NCBI GenBank assembly: GCA_963969595.1
Contig: OZ018408.1
Location: 9,669,823-9,733,822 of the forward strand
Reading direction: 5' to 3'
Length of the DNA: 64,000 nt
From: Neckera pumila
Lineage: Eukaryota; Streptophyta; Bryopsida; Hypnales; Neckeraceae
A program made the translations under genes and the position numbers. Shown one piece after another: positions 50,085 to 60,550 of this stretch; position 1 is the first letter of the stretch; each line of letters begins with the position of its first letter. The notes under the pieces are model-generated. The model did no database searches. It was given only the letters and a program-made list of their open reading frames with translations, and had not been told where the DNA came from.

Positions 50085-50270
50085 TGCAAGACTAGGAGCA
50101 AGAGTTTGAGAAAAACACAAGTTGAAACTCCTTGAAGCACCAAAACTAGAGTCTGATGGAGTTTGGTGTTATGTTTCTTATATTGTACTATCCTTAGTTA
50201 AATCTCCTCTAACACCATTGTCACAGCTAAGGACGACCCTTACAATTAACTCTAATGAACTTCAAAGTAA
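50085..50270. repeat. Dispersed repeat U, copy 2, with an empty TTAA site
   Basis: GACTAGGAGCAAGAGTTTGA, TCTGATGGAGTTTGGTGTT and ACAATTAACTCTAATG match the two halves of copy 1 at 37930-39045. The TTAA at 50198-50201 is the unoccupied equivalent of the insertion point of the element at 38048. Confidence 0.8.
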
Positions 50271-50328
50271 AGTAGCATAGATAATCATTCTTGTTACTTC
50301 TGAATATCACCAGATTGAGCAAAGTCTA

Positions 50329-50564
50329 TTAACCCTGAAGCGCACCGAGCCGCCAACGTCCATATTTTGGTTAATGAACAAAGGGCTTCAAGGCATTGTT
50401 CTGTGCAACAAATTTCTCATTTATCCACTGTAATACTTGAATCTAGAAAAGGCAACCTTCCTTAATGACCAAATTCTTGAAATTCCAGTAAATGATGTTT
50501 ATGTACAAGATATAAGCAAAAATGTGCAAAAATTCAGAAAAGGATTGAGACGTTTAGGGGTTAA
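50329..50564. mobile_element. Short TTAA-bounded element, 236 bp
   Basis: It starts TTAACCCTGAAGCGCACCG and ends GACGTTTAGGGGTTAA, so it carries the same terminal layout as the 0.93-kb family with a much shorter interior. It is likely an internal-deletion derivative or another subfamily. Confidence 0.6.
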
Positions 50565-50640
50565 TTTAACCGTAAACCCTATAGGAAATATCAACCTTGA
50601 AAACGCTATCACTAGCACCTTCAACAGCATATTACTAGGT

Positions 50641-50916
50641 TTAGGCAGGTGCAAGGACAACGTACTTGTTCAACATGCAGACAAGAAGGACCCCAATCCC
50701 CCTATTCAATTGCTTTGCAACGCAAGCAAGGTCCGTGCAAAAGGACTGAGGAATGCTTGCGATGAAATCCAAACACGAATGCCGAGGAAAGTAAACCACT
50801 TGTCCAGTCACCGACCTCATTCTACCACTGCACAAGGCTGCAAGCGAGCTGCAAACTGCATGCTGGCCGGGTTCAAAGTCAACTACTTTTTCTGATTGCG
50901 GGCTACGTTTATGCAA
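50641..50916 (-). other. Unrecognised ORF in a GC-richer patch
   Basis: A 91-codon frame contains EKVVDFEPGQHAVCSSLAAL and FPRHSCLDFIASIPQSFCTD with six Cys. The plus-strand frame through the same DNA (to 50895) is also open, so strand is unsettled. I recognise no family. It begins 77 bp after a TTAA element and could be a captured or remnant exon. Confidence 0.25.
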
Positions 50917-51129
50917 CTTGAAGCCACCGAATTGTCAAAGAACTGATGATTTCATACTGACAGTAGTATCATTTCCAGAGGGAAACCATTGACATTGCAT
51001 ATACGAAGATTAATTATAGTAATCAAAACCTCTGACTTAAGCCAATGGAAGGTAAGAACTGCTAGCTAGGGTGTGCAATTACTACTAAACAAAAGAGAAG
51101 ACGGATGCCGATTTGCATGATGGTTGTAA

Positions 51130-51480
51130 ACATAAATTACAAGATTAATGCTGACCAACTCTCTCACTTTGGCCCATCATGAAATGCCGGCCAAGTGGGT
51201 AAACAGGCTTCGATCTTTCCGTGGGTACGGTCGCAGCCGAGGGTTGCTTCGCAGCAGGGATTGTTGGACTTGGCCATGAAGGATATCTGCAAAATTTACT
51301 GCAAGTTAAGTTCATATTATGCGAACATGGATAACTGAATTATCTAGACATCCTGCAAGTTAAATTACTATGGAGATGTGCACCGTGTACTGTACTCCAG
51401 CGGCCTTGTCAGATGCTGCAGGTACCTTATGAGGTTGATCACATTCTAAAAGTGAGGTAGGGGGACAATAAACGGATGAA
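51130..51480 (-). other. Possible 3' exons of an unidentified minus-strand gene
   Basis: On the minus strand an acceptor-like TTTTGCAG near 51287 precedes coding-like sequence that can read YPSWPSPTIPAAKQPSAATV then PVYPLGRHFMMG to a stop. A second segment near 51455-51390 reads CDQPHKVPAASDKAAGVQ. The two look compositionally alike but no family is recognised, and the frame choice is uncertain. Confidence 0.22.
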
Positions 51481-51818
51481 TTTCCTTAAAAAAGTGTCTC
51501 TATCTACAAGTGTTAGGGCAACCAATCCCTTTCTTAAACTGACCTACAAACCTAGGACCGCTTTCGTGTAGTTTTCAACACTTTGGAAATTCATCGCTTA
51601 TTCAAATGGTGTCCAAAACATGGGGAATCTAGGGAATCTTGAACACTCTTTTCACTTCCAACAAGATCCAACAAAGAATTAGGTAATCAATAAATAATAG
51701 GAACACTGTTCAATTGCTTATTCGGACGCAAATAGTTGTAGTTACCCCAGTGTAAATACAGTAATTTTGGTGTATCTGATGTGTCAGCAAGACCACTGAA
51801 ACGAACCTGTCACTGACA

Positions 51819-51828
51819 TATATATAAA
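51819..51828 (+). promoter_or_regulatory. TATA box of the PSY-like gene
   Basis: TATATATAAA lies 107 bp upstream of the ATG at 51935, which predicts transcription starting near 51850-51860 and a leader of about 80 nt. Confidence 0.6.
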
Positions 51829-51934
51829 GGGAGAACAATTGCAGCTTTTTTATTCTTGTGGGCTTGCACTTGCTGGGTACTCTGAGCTCACCGTCAGGAG
51901 TGTTGAAGGCGAGCCGATTAGTTCCAAACTTCCA

Positions 51935-53256
51935 ATGGCTCAACCGCGTCGGAGTTTCAGCTTCCTCATGGCTTGCCGATTCGGCATCCTGCTCTTCTTA
52001 ACAGCCTCCTTGCTACACTTCTTTTCAGTTTCTGCAGCTGAGTATCATCACAATGCAGCAGAAGTCGCAGGTACTGTACGCAGTTCATTGCTTTGAAAGG
52101 ACTCTGCTGTTTTCAAATAGGAAGGATTTTGTAGAGGAACCACAGCACTGGGTTAAGATTTTCCTCCTGACTCTCTGACTCTTGTTCATTCATCAAGTGA
52201 ATCAGTCTAATGCGCTAGATAGATATTAATAAGCTTTGGTAGTCGGGAGGCTCGAGAAGCTTAGAGCTCGGTATGCGAAGTTGTGCTGTGGAATTGAAAA
52301 CATCGAAGAGTGTGCTGGGTGCCTGTGTTGGCTCAAATTGTTTGCTACCTTGATGTCGATTTCGTCAAATTGGCGGTGTTTCACCACTTTGGACGCACCG
52401 CTTGAATCGTAAATTTATTTATACCTTTTTCGAGCTTTGGGTAGATTTGTTTCACAAATTTAATGTCGGATTTGCTCCAATTTAACGAAATTGACACCCT
52501 TATTTCTCTACGCCTGTGAGTCTCATAGTTTCTTTGGAAAATGGAAATAATTTGCAGGGGTTACTCGCGTAGATTATTATCTTCGGGGCAAGATGGTACG
52601 TTTTTTCTCACTCACTCACTACTATCATTTGATCAAGATGAAGTAACTTTGCACTTGTGCAGATCGAATTGAGGTTTGGAATGTTCAAGTTGTGAGTCGC
52701 CTGAGTTTGAGATTTGTGAAATTAGATCGAGTTATCCTAAAAGTCAACACTCACAGTCAGGGATAATTTCCTCGAGACTTAATTCAGATTCAAGATCCAA
52801 CCACCAGAAAACCGCTTGTTAACATGTATTTACAACAAGATTCATTAAACTCACCCCTACTTTTTATTGAACAAGGTCGGTGCCTTCATTTTGAATGAAT
52901 TGAAGGGTACTTCTATCAATGGCAAATTCGTTAAATAGGTGGAATTCCACTACTTCGGAAACTACACTTTTCATGCTGCATAGCCTCAAACAAAAATCAC
53001 TACCAGTCCTGATTTTCAGAGCTTTGTGCTGACCAATGTCATTTGATAGTCAGTTGATGAAGTGCACCAATTTAAAGAAATTAGTCCGAAGTGGGAGGGT
53101 CGGTAGGAACAGGGACAGCATGACTGAAATGAATTTTTGCAGGAGGTTCGGCAGTTGGTGGAGACGAGCAGCTTTGAAGCTGATTCTGTGGAAGTGGCAG
53201 ATTACTCGCCTTGTGCAAACGATAAACACGACCCATCGCTCTGCAGACACCCTTGA
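51935..53256 (+). CDS. Secreted PSY-like sulfated-tyrosine peptide precursor, five exons
   Basis: PSY peptides are secreted, Tyr-sulfated growth signals cut from small precursors. Proposed exons are 51935-52070, 52558-52595, 52663-52691, 53050-53098 and 53143-53256, all with GT-AG ends and matching phases, giving 121 residues. Residues 1-35 are a signal peptide: basic MAQPRR, hydrophobic core FGILLFLTASLLHFFSVS, then AAE. The middle is short and charged. The last exon reads EVRQLVETSS..., then ADYSPCANDKHDPSLCRHP to the stop. DYSPCANDKHDP aligns, with one gap, with the DYxxPxANPKHDP core of PSY1 and of bacterial RaxX; the Asp-Tyr is the tyrosylprotein sulfotransferase site. The unusual feature is a Cys on each side of the core. 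The small middle exons and the last intron (44 nt) are the weakest part. Without the middle exons the signal-peptide exon and the motif exon would still stand. Confidence 0.6.
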
Positions 53257-54351
53257 TAAACTGCCTGGGGAGATTCCAGCTTCCAAATAAGGCAGAGGAT
53301 GATGTTTGAGTTATTTTGGGCAGTTTAGATGTGTGGTTTCATTGCTAGATCACTGTGCAGCAGCCGCCGCCGCCAGTGGTAGAGAATTATTTGAAATGGT
53401 GCAATTTCGTTGCATGGTACCAATACAAGAAAGAATGTGGACAGATCATTGGAAACAAATTTGTTGAGATCAAGTTTTTATCAATAAGTAAGATTCTTTT
53501 TGTAAATTTGAAAGTGGGAGCTTGTATCAATTGAATGTGACTATTGTATGGTGAGTGAGAATATTTACACATACAGGTGAGGAAATCCATCTATATAGAT
53601 ATTATTCATATTTCAAATTCTACAACTTTTGATTACAACTCAATGCCCAATTGTTTCTCAAAGTTGTTTGTAATACATCTTCTCAAACTTCAAAATCAAG
53701 AGAGCACAAGTAGAAATGTTGGCCTTAAGATGAATGAAAATACCTATCAGAAAGCCACACATGACAAAATAGACCAATTGTGGGTCATCTTCTTTGGATG
53801 TGTGATTCTGTATGAGTTTTTGTGGATGTGTTGGGGTGTTTATGAAGTTCTTTCACAATTAGGGAGCGATGCCACTAAACAGGCAAATTTGCAGTCCGTC
53901 TAAGTCAAAAATCTGAAAAGTGTACGAATCTGTTGCACCGAAAAAATAGAAACTGAAGTGTTCGCTTTGCAAGATCATCGAACCCAAACATATCTACTCT
54001 GTACGAGGTCAAGACCTGTATTACGCAAATATAAAGAAGTGAAAGTGCCCTTCCAATGAAATTCTTTCTTTCTAACATCACGAATTAGTATAATTAACTC
54101 TATTTTTTGCCCCACATACAAAGATGTAATCATCGTCAGTAGGGGGCAGGCTTTGGTGTTCATCATAACACAGATGAACCTTAGGCTCTCCAACTTTGCA
54201 TCTAGTTCTCAGTCACTGACATCAAATTCCAATCCTCACGAAAAGTGTCAAAAACTGGGTGAGCTACGACGATTGTCCTGAAAACGCAGTCTTCACCTTC
54301 CTAATCAATTAGATAATCAGAACTCCAATTGGTCACTCAGAAACCGGTCAC
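53257..54351. other. 3' flank of the PSY-like gene and intergenic DNA
   Basis: No poly(A) signal could be fixed. A 108-codon plus-strand frame at 53577-53903 has no recognised motif and is probably chance. There is a (GCC)n-like AGCCGCCGCCGCCAG at about 53360. Confidence 0.4.
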
Positions 54352-56321
54352 TCACTTCTTGATAAAGGATTTCACATTGTGCAACCAGCGCAGGTACTCC
54401 CGCTGTTCCTTATCTTCCAGAAGATCCAAGAGATAGTTAGAGAGCTCTTCGTTAATTCCTCGTGTATCCAGATACTTCTTGAACTGTCTCTGCAATTGCT
54501 CGTCCAATTGCCTGCAGGAAAATATCACCAAGTCAAAAAAAGTTACTGTTTACAAAGCTGCACAAACTATTAGCAGATTGCTGTCGCATCAGAACCAAGA
54601 AGCAGTAACGTGATTTCAAATACACTCTATCAAATCGTACTAAAAGAGACATCTGTACTCCCAGACCATGTGTACCATTAACCTACTGCCAGGTCAGTTT
54701 CAGAATGCAATTTGGGATTTTGCAAGACCGACAACACATGGAAGTCACTGTCTTTTGCACCTTCTCTCCGAAACTTACCCTACAGTAACGTACACTCAAC
54801 CCTCTCAAATTACACACACCGTAACTGCATATTCCCTGTACATCCCAAGAATCTCTATGTTGTGTACAAATATCATTGGACAATTTCCACATATATCAAG
54901 TTGCAAATACATGTCAGAGTGCATACAGAAGTGTATTAGATGTCCTGTCGAGTCAGTGCAATTAAAGAGAGCTGAAAGTATTCCAAGAAACAAGGAAGAA
55001 AGGGGAGAAATATTAAGAGAGGAAGGCTACTCACGAGAAATCTGGTCCATCGAAATTGGGATCCTTGGCACCCTTCTCTTCGACGTAGTGCACGTGACCA
55101 ATTTGAAAGTCATTCTTTTGAAGGACACATCCAAACTCGAGAGTAGGTGACTCAGGCCCCTTTGCGATTTCCACAGTCAAATGGACGACATTCTGTTCAG
55201 GTGTTTCCTCATCCTCTTCAAATTCCTCCCCTTCCGCCCCCATACCAGGTTGAAACATCGCCGTCAGTGCAATGTCTTCTTGACCATACGACCTCCGCAA
55301 TGTCACCTCCAGTTTCCCCGGCCTGTCTTCCAACTTGAACGGTTGAGGAGGGCCCATAGCCAAACCCTGTGACAACAATCCGTTCTTAGAATGCACTCAA
55401 ATCTGGATCACCTTCAGGTAAACACTACTGATTCGGACATTATATTAGGCGTGATAAAACGTACGTTGGGGACACCGAAAATTGCAACTGACACAAAATC
55501 ATCACCCCTTAACTCGTAAGACAATAGACACATGTTAATAAAGGGGATGTACACCATCTGATCCAATGGCAACTTCAGAACCGTCTTTCATTTGCCAAGA
55601 AGAAATAGAAATTCCACCATTCTAATAATAGGAATTATGCTCACCAGCAAAAGTGGCGAATTATGATGTCCCTAAACTCTTACACAATACCACTTGGCGG
55701 ATACTGATTAAGAAGATGTGCACCACCGCAACATTCATCTCATCTGATCAAGTGGCGTTTTGAAACACCTATCCAAAAAACTTTGCTCCATCATGACTTT
55801 TGCATATGATATTGAAATGACTCATTCTTTCGTGCGTTGGACACCTCCTCCATTTTGCAACAAGAAAATATAAAAAGAATACAACATAGGAACTTATACA
55901 CCAGAGCAATAGCCGCGATTTGGAGTGTCCCGATCTTAATCAAAGACGATCGTTACACAAAGACGATCGTTACAACCGCCTGGCCATCGTTTACAATTAA
56001 GTAAGCTAAAACAGGAACAGAAGACCCCAAGACACTCCAAAGTCGGGATTCATAGCCAAAACTTACCCGGGAAGGCTCATACTCATCTTCCTCGTGACTA
56101 ATCTCATCCTTGAGAATGCGCAGCAAACTGCTGTCTTGAGAGGCTTCTCTCTGGGTGCTGGCGAATCGCACAGGAGTGAACAGGCTGGAGCTCGACTGGA
56201 CGCGGCTGAAGGAGCTTGCAGCTTTGGGGAACACCGCCACGGGTGATGGCTCCTGCAAGAGCTTCCATGCCGACCGCCGCAGGGGTCCCGCGGCTCTCCT
56301 CAACATACTGGCAGCCGCCAT
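54352..56321 (-). CDS. MAM33/p32 (gC1qBP) family mitochondrial matrix protein
   Basis: This family (mitochondrial glycoprotein/MAM33) forms acidic doughnut-shaped trimers in the mitochondrial matrix, linked in other organisms to mitochondrial translation and respiration. Exons (minus strand) are 56321-56067, 55366-55035 and 54511-54352, with clean GT-AG introns of 700 and 523 bp and matching phases (0, then 2). The product is 248 residues, the usual size. Residues 1-55 are an Arg/Ser-rich presequence (MAAASMLRRAAGPLRRSAWK). The mature domain starts with LLRILKDEISHEEDEYEP and continues with PFKLEDRPGKLEVTLRR. An acidic loop follows (GAEGEEFEEDEETPEQNVV), then the conserved ending YLDTRGINEELSNYLLDLLE, YLRWLHNVKSFIKK. 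The acidic loop and C-terminal helices are diagnostic. No stop or frameshift; the start is the only Met upstream of the presequence in frame. It is the best-supported gene here with the U-box gene. Confidence 0.93.
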
Positions 56322-56434
56322 TGCACTTCACGAAGGATCGATGGGTAAGAGGAAGCGGGATCGACAAAGTCGTGATCGTAAAACGAAGAAGCGATGGGAA
56401 GAAAAGGAGAGAGCCGGAGAGGGAGACAGGGGCT

Positions 56435-56452
56435 TAAACCCTCAACCCTAAT
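56435..56452. promoter_or_regulatory. Telobox-like motifs upstream of the MAM33 gene
   Basis: TTAAACCCTCAACCCTAA contains two AAACCCT/ACCCTAA words about 115 bp upstream of the ATG. Telobox (AAACCCTAA) motifs are common in promoters of plant genes for translation and mitochondrial functions; here the match is partial. Confidence 0.3.
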
Positions 56453-56529
56453 TCTTGACAGGACGAAGGGCGACAGTAACCGTAAGTAAGGGTGGCCGGA
56501 ACTTTAGTTCAGTTCAGTTCTGTTAGCTG

Positions 56530-57141
56530 GGGTGGATGATAAATGTCTCTTTCATCCGGAACTTGAACATAGTGTCTCCTCTTGTTGCCGAATGTTTTTT
56601 TTTCAATATTTGGCGTCAAGAGAGAAAGCCAAGAAAAAAAAATCTATGCCCCTTCATTGCACAAGAAATTATAGGAGTGAACAAAGAAGTCGCAAGGAGA
56701 GAAGAACAAAAAGACATTCTCAAATTGTAAGCTTCTCGAAATGCAGACCCTTTCAAAAAAAATGATCATTTTGAAAAAACTTAAAATTCACTATTTTTGA
56801 TGACTTGAGTAGTCAGCTTCAAATGTAAGAAAAAACAAGAAGATATAAAATTGCTATAGTTTGAAGCTTTCATATCTACTAATGGTAATAGTCATCCAAA
56901 AATAGTCACTCAATTTTCTTTAAGACTTAAATGCTCAACCTAAAGAGAATAAGACAACTTTTGAAAGTTTCTAATAAATATCATTGTCTATATTACATAT
57001 GTTTCATAATGTCTTCCAAGAAGCCAGATTAAAGGATTATTAATGTAGGTAAGGCAATTTTGAATTTTTTATAAGTTCTTCTTTAGTAAATATAGAAATT
57101 TAAGATTTTATCATATACCTATATAATAGATAAAAACAATT
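56530..57141. other. AT-rich intergenic DNA, nothing recognised
   Basis: A few short frames overlap A-runs. No element ends or coding motifs were found. Confidence 0.5.
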
Positions 57142-57870
57142 CATTAGATGAGATTCAAGGGTCTTGGAGGGCTCTGAGTTCCCCTGCTGTCTACTGTGTT
57201 CCCAAATTGCAGAAACGCAGCAGCAACTGGCTGACGTAGCACAGTGACTGCCACGTCATTTAAAAATAAAAATAAAAAAAATAAAAATTTGCTTAAAATG
57301 ATATTTTGGTAAAAAAAAATTCTTTTTTTTTTCTTTTGAAAAAAAAATTCTGACACTCCAATACCGGCGTTCACTGAACACTATAAGAACCCCGTGTTTT
57401 TTTTTATGTCTGCCCAAAAACATGCGATGTCCAAGGCCTAACATACTATGTCCGCTGAGACATCAAGACGTTAAAGAAGAGGATTGCAGTTTAGTATAAA
57501 TTTCCAAGGATGTTCCAGATGATTGTGGAAAATTTGAATGGAATCAGTTTGTGTTCCCGAGGACATTGAGATTTTTGATGACATTTTTAAGGACTCACTA
57601 ATGTCCAACAAGGCGTACGCAAAAACATGGATGGGCACTTCAGCTTTGGGGAAAAAATTTTAAGGAGGGTAATTTTTTGAAAATCACTTTTCCCTTAGAT
57701 ATAAGTCTGACCAAGGTTAAAAAAAAGGGTTTCGGCAGCCTCCGGGCAGCTTTTGGAGAAAATAAGATGACTTGGCATATGACTTGGCATGCCACATGTA
57801 AATTAGTTGACGTGGCATAAAATTATGCTGATGTGGCATGCCACGTCAACATAGCGGGCTATCTCTTTGG

Positions 57871-58468
57871 GTTTTCTACATTTATTTTGGAGATGTCTAA
57901 GTAGACATAGAGATGTTACTAGAGACATCTTATAAAACATTGAGATGTTTTCTTGGACATTTTTGTAGACTTCTAGATGTTTTAGGAAACATAGTCACAA
58001 TCGGTATAACTTCTATGGAGACATCATTAGAGCGGCCTTTGAGACATACAAAAAACATCCTATTGGACGTTTGTATGCTGCTCTACCAAAATTTAAATCT
58101 AGTGTTTTCAATGTCCCATATAGTTTGTCTTCCCCTCTACCACTCCACTTATATAAAGAGCCCATCTTTGCGTTTTCTACACTTGTATTGGAGATGTCTA
58201 AGTAGACGTAGAGATGTCACTAAAGACATCTTATAAAACGTTGAGATGTTTTCTTGTATGTTTTTGTAAACTTCTAGATGTTTTAAGAAACATAGTCACA
58301 ATTGATATAACATCTATAGAGACATCATCAGAGCGGCCTTTGAGACATGCAAAAAACATCCTACTGGACGTCTATGTGTTGCTCCACCAAAATTTAAATC
58401 CAGTGTTTTCAATATCCCATATAGTTTGTCTTCCCTTCTACCACTCTACTTGTATAAAGAGCTCGTCT
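57871..58468. repeat. Two-copy tandem duplication inside the CACTA element, period 301 bp
   Basis: GTTTTCTACA starts at 57871 and 58172. The units share GGAGATGTCTAAGTAGAC, GAGCGGCCTTTGAGACAT and CATATAGTTTGTCTTCCC. Each gives a ~100-codon frame with the same sequence; shared frames follow from the duplication and do not prove coding. Confidence 0.92.
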
Positions 58469-59151
58469 TTTCCCTTCCATAAACTCACATCAAGTGGCTT
58501 TTGAAGCCATGTGACATAATTGTCAATTATGATGTATTCTATACGGCGTATTATGTATGGTATATGATGTATGATGTATATTTTATGGTATATTATGTAT
58601 AGTGTATTGTGTATGACATGTTATTTTGGACATTATGGCATGCATGAGAGACATCATATGAGACATGTGAGACTGTTCATATTAACATCATGTTGAATAG
58701 TCCATTCCATTCCATGAATGTTTAATGTGACATCATTTTGTTCTTCTAAATCATACCAAACATTGCCAGAGGTATTCATGATGAAAAATAGATGTTTACA
58801 TTGATGTCACAAGAAATTTGGACGTCTAAGGTGATGTTTCAAAATACGTCTATGAAAACGTCTGGACGTGTGAGTTGCTGTCTCAGAAAATGTATAGATG
58901 TCTATGTTGACATCTTCAAAGATAGTAAGAAAATTCTTAGACAACAAAAAAATATGCTGACGTGGCATGCCACGTCATCCGTGCTAGATGCCACATCACT
59001 TTTCCCGCCGCCATGTCACATGCCAATTCAGGTGCCATGTCATGGTAAAAAATAGATGAAATTTTTTCCTACGTGGCTGCCCATGCACATGTGGCACTTA
59101 GGTGGCATCCACATGGCGGCCTTTGAGGACCCCCGTTGACTCATTTTTTTG

Positions 59152-59388
59152 GGACATCCAGTCCCCCAGCATGTTGATGTCCGACGTCAAATCTGATGTC
59201 AAACCCGAGTCTTGAGCAACGCAATTTTTTGGACATCCAGTCCCCCAGCATGTTGATGTCCGACGTCAAATCTGATGTCAAACCCGAGTCTTGAGCAACG
59301 CAATTTTTTGGACATCCAGTCCTCCAGCATGTTGATGTCCGACGTCAAATCTGATGTCAAACCCGATTCTTGAGCAACGCAATTTTTT
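59152..59388. repeat. Three tandem 79-bp units inside the CACTA element
   Basis: GGACATCCAGTCCCCCAGCA begins units at 59152, 59231 and 59310. Each contains GATGTCCGACGTCAAATC and GAGTCTTGAGCAACGCAA and ends in a T-run. The near identity of the units indicates recent amplification. Confidence 0.95.
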
Positions 59389-59541
59389 GGATGTCCACGT
59401 TGATATTTCAAGACACCAGTCGCGACATCAGCACATAGAATCCAGGGATAAAAAAAAACACGGGTTTCTTATAGTGGAATTTGGGCAGATCAGGGAACGG
59501 GCCTGAAACAGCCCTCCAAGACCCTCCAATATCATCTAGTG

Positions 59542-60550
59542 AATTCCTATAGGATCAAAAGATTTAAAATATATCATACAATTTCTTTTGTCTAATTTTT
59601 ATTTATTTTTAGACAAATGCAAACGATGTTCTTTGCTTATTTTATTTTTTCCTACGATTTGTTGTCAGTTTGCACCAAAAAATTGTGCCTTGCACCAAGC
59701 CCATAGAATAAAATAGGAAGAAAAGGTTGAAAAATTGCCAAAAACTTCAAATAAAAAAAAAACTTGGATGAAATCGCCAAATTGTAGATGAAAATTGAAT
59801 TATGGATATGTGATATGTACAAATGTGATATTTTCTATCTAATATGAGGATGAATGTTGAAATTTAGAGCACCACTATAACATTTAAATATTGTCAATTT
59901 GGCACTTCATCAAAAATGAAAAAAAAATCCTTTATTTTAGTAATGTAAAGTTTAACCTATTTTAAATTATATTCTTCACAAACTAATCAAAATGGTTATC
60001 TAAATTTTACTAATATTATATTTAGTCATGGATACTTTTTTGAAAACCATCATTGAAAAGTCTACAATTGCTTTTTAATATCCACCATTTTTCATCCCTA
60101 AATATCTAAGTAGACTCCTTCTTCCAAAATCATCTCCAAATTGTTGGATTTGAAAAGAAAGTACAATTATTTTGGAAGTATTTTCTTAAAATCTAACCAT
60201 AGAATCTTGTTCACTACCATCAATTTAGTCTACCCTAAAAAATTTCAAAAAATTTGATTCTATAAGTTTTGCCTTTTTTTACAATCAAAGTTTAATTTTT
60301 GAAAAACAATAGGATAAACTCACTTTGGACAAACTTACTCCTCTATATATTCTTTCAATTTTTTTGACATTTTTTTTTGCTTGTAATTCCATACGTTGTA
60401 AGTTCTATCAAAACTTATAAATGATTGGAGTGTTGTGGAGTTTCTTATAAACATTTCCAATCCTCTTCTCCTTTGTTGAACTCAAAAAGATTCCTATGTA
60501 TTCTCAAATATTCTCATTAAGGATACTTTAGACTACACCCCAAGTCTCAA
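59542..60550. other. AT-rich intergenic DNA, nothing recognised
   Basis: There is no open frame of note on either strand and no element ends. Confidence 0.55.

Larger units (their letters stand above)
57379..59476. mobile_element. Non-autonomous CACTA (En/Spm) element, 2,098 bp
   Basis: Termini are CACTATAAGAACCCCGTGTT and the mirror AACACGGGTTTCTTATAGTG, flanked by a 3-bp duplication GAA (57376-57378, 59477-59479). CACTA ends plus a 3-bp duplication define the superfamily. No transposase is encoded. Subterminal regions are rich in TGACGTGGCA/TGCCACGTCA and in GATGTC/GACATC words, the kind of repeated motifs bound by En/Spm TNPA-type proteins; binding here is inferred. Confidence 0.9.
57142..59541. 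mobile_element. T-family MITE, copy 3, split by a CACTA element
   Basis: The left end CATTAGATGAGATTCAAGGG with TCTTGGAGGGCT is mirrored by AGCCCTCCAAGACCCTCCAA...TCATCTAGTG at the right. It lies inverted relative to copies 1 and 2. Without the CACTA insert it is about 300 bp, like the other copies. The host motif reads CACTGAA then TTTGGGCAGATC, interrupted at 57379-59476. Confidence 0.82.

Noticed and set aside
53036..53290. Unspliced 84-codon ORF with a basic Trp-rich end
   Set aside because: It reads the PSY exon in a different frame; the spliced frame gives the PSY core motif and a good stop.
57913..58504. Two similar ~100-codon ORFs that could be taken for a duplicated gene
   Set aside because: They lie within the 301-bp tandem duplication of a non-coding CACTA element and show no protein motif.
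59152..59388. CRISPR-like array
   Set aside because: The three 79-bp units are head-to-tail without unique spacers and lie inside a plant CACTA element.
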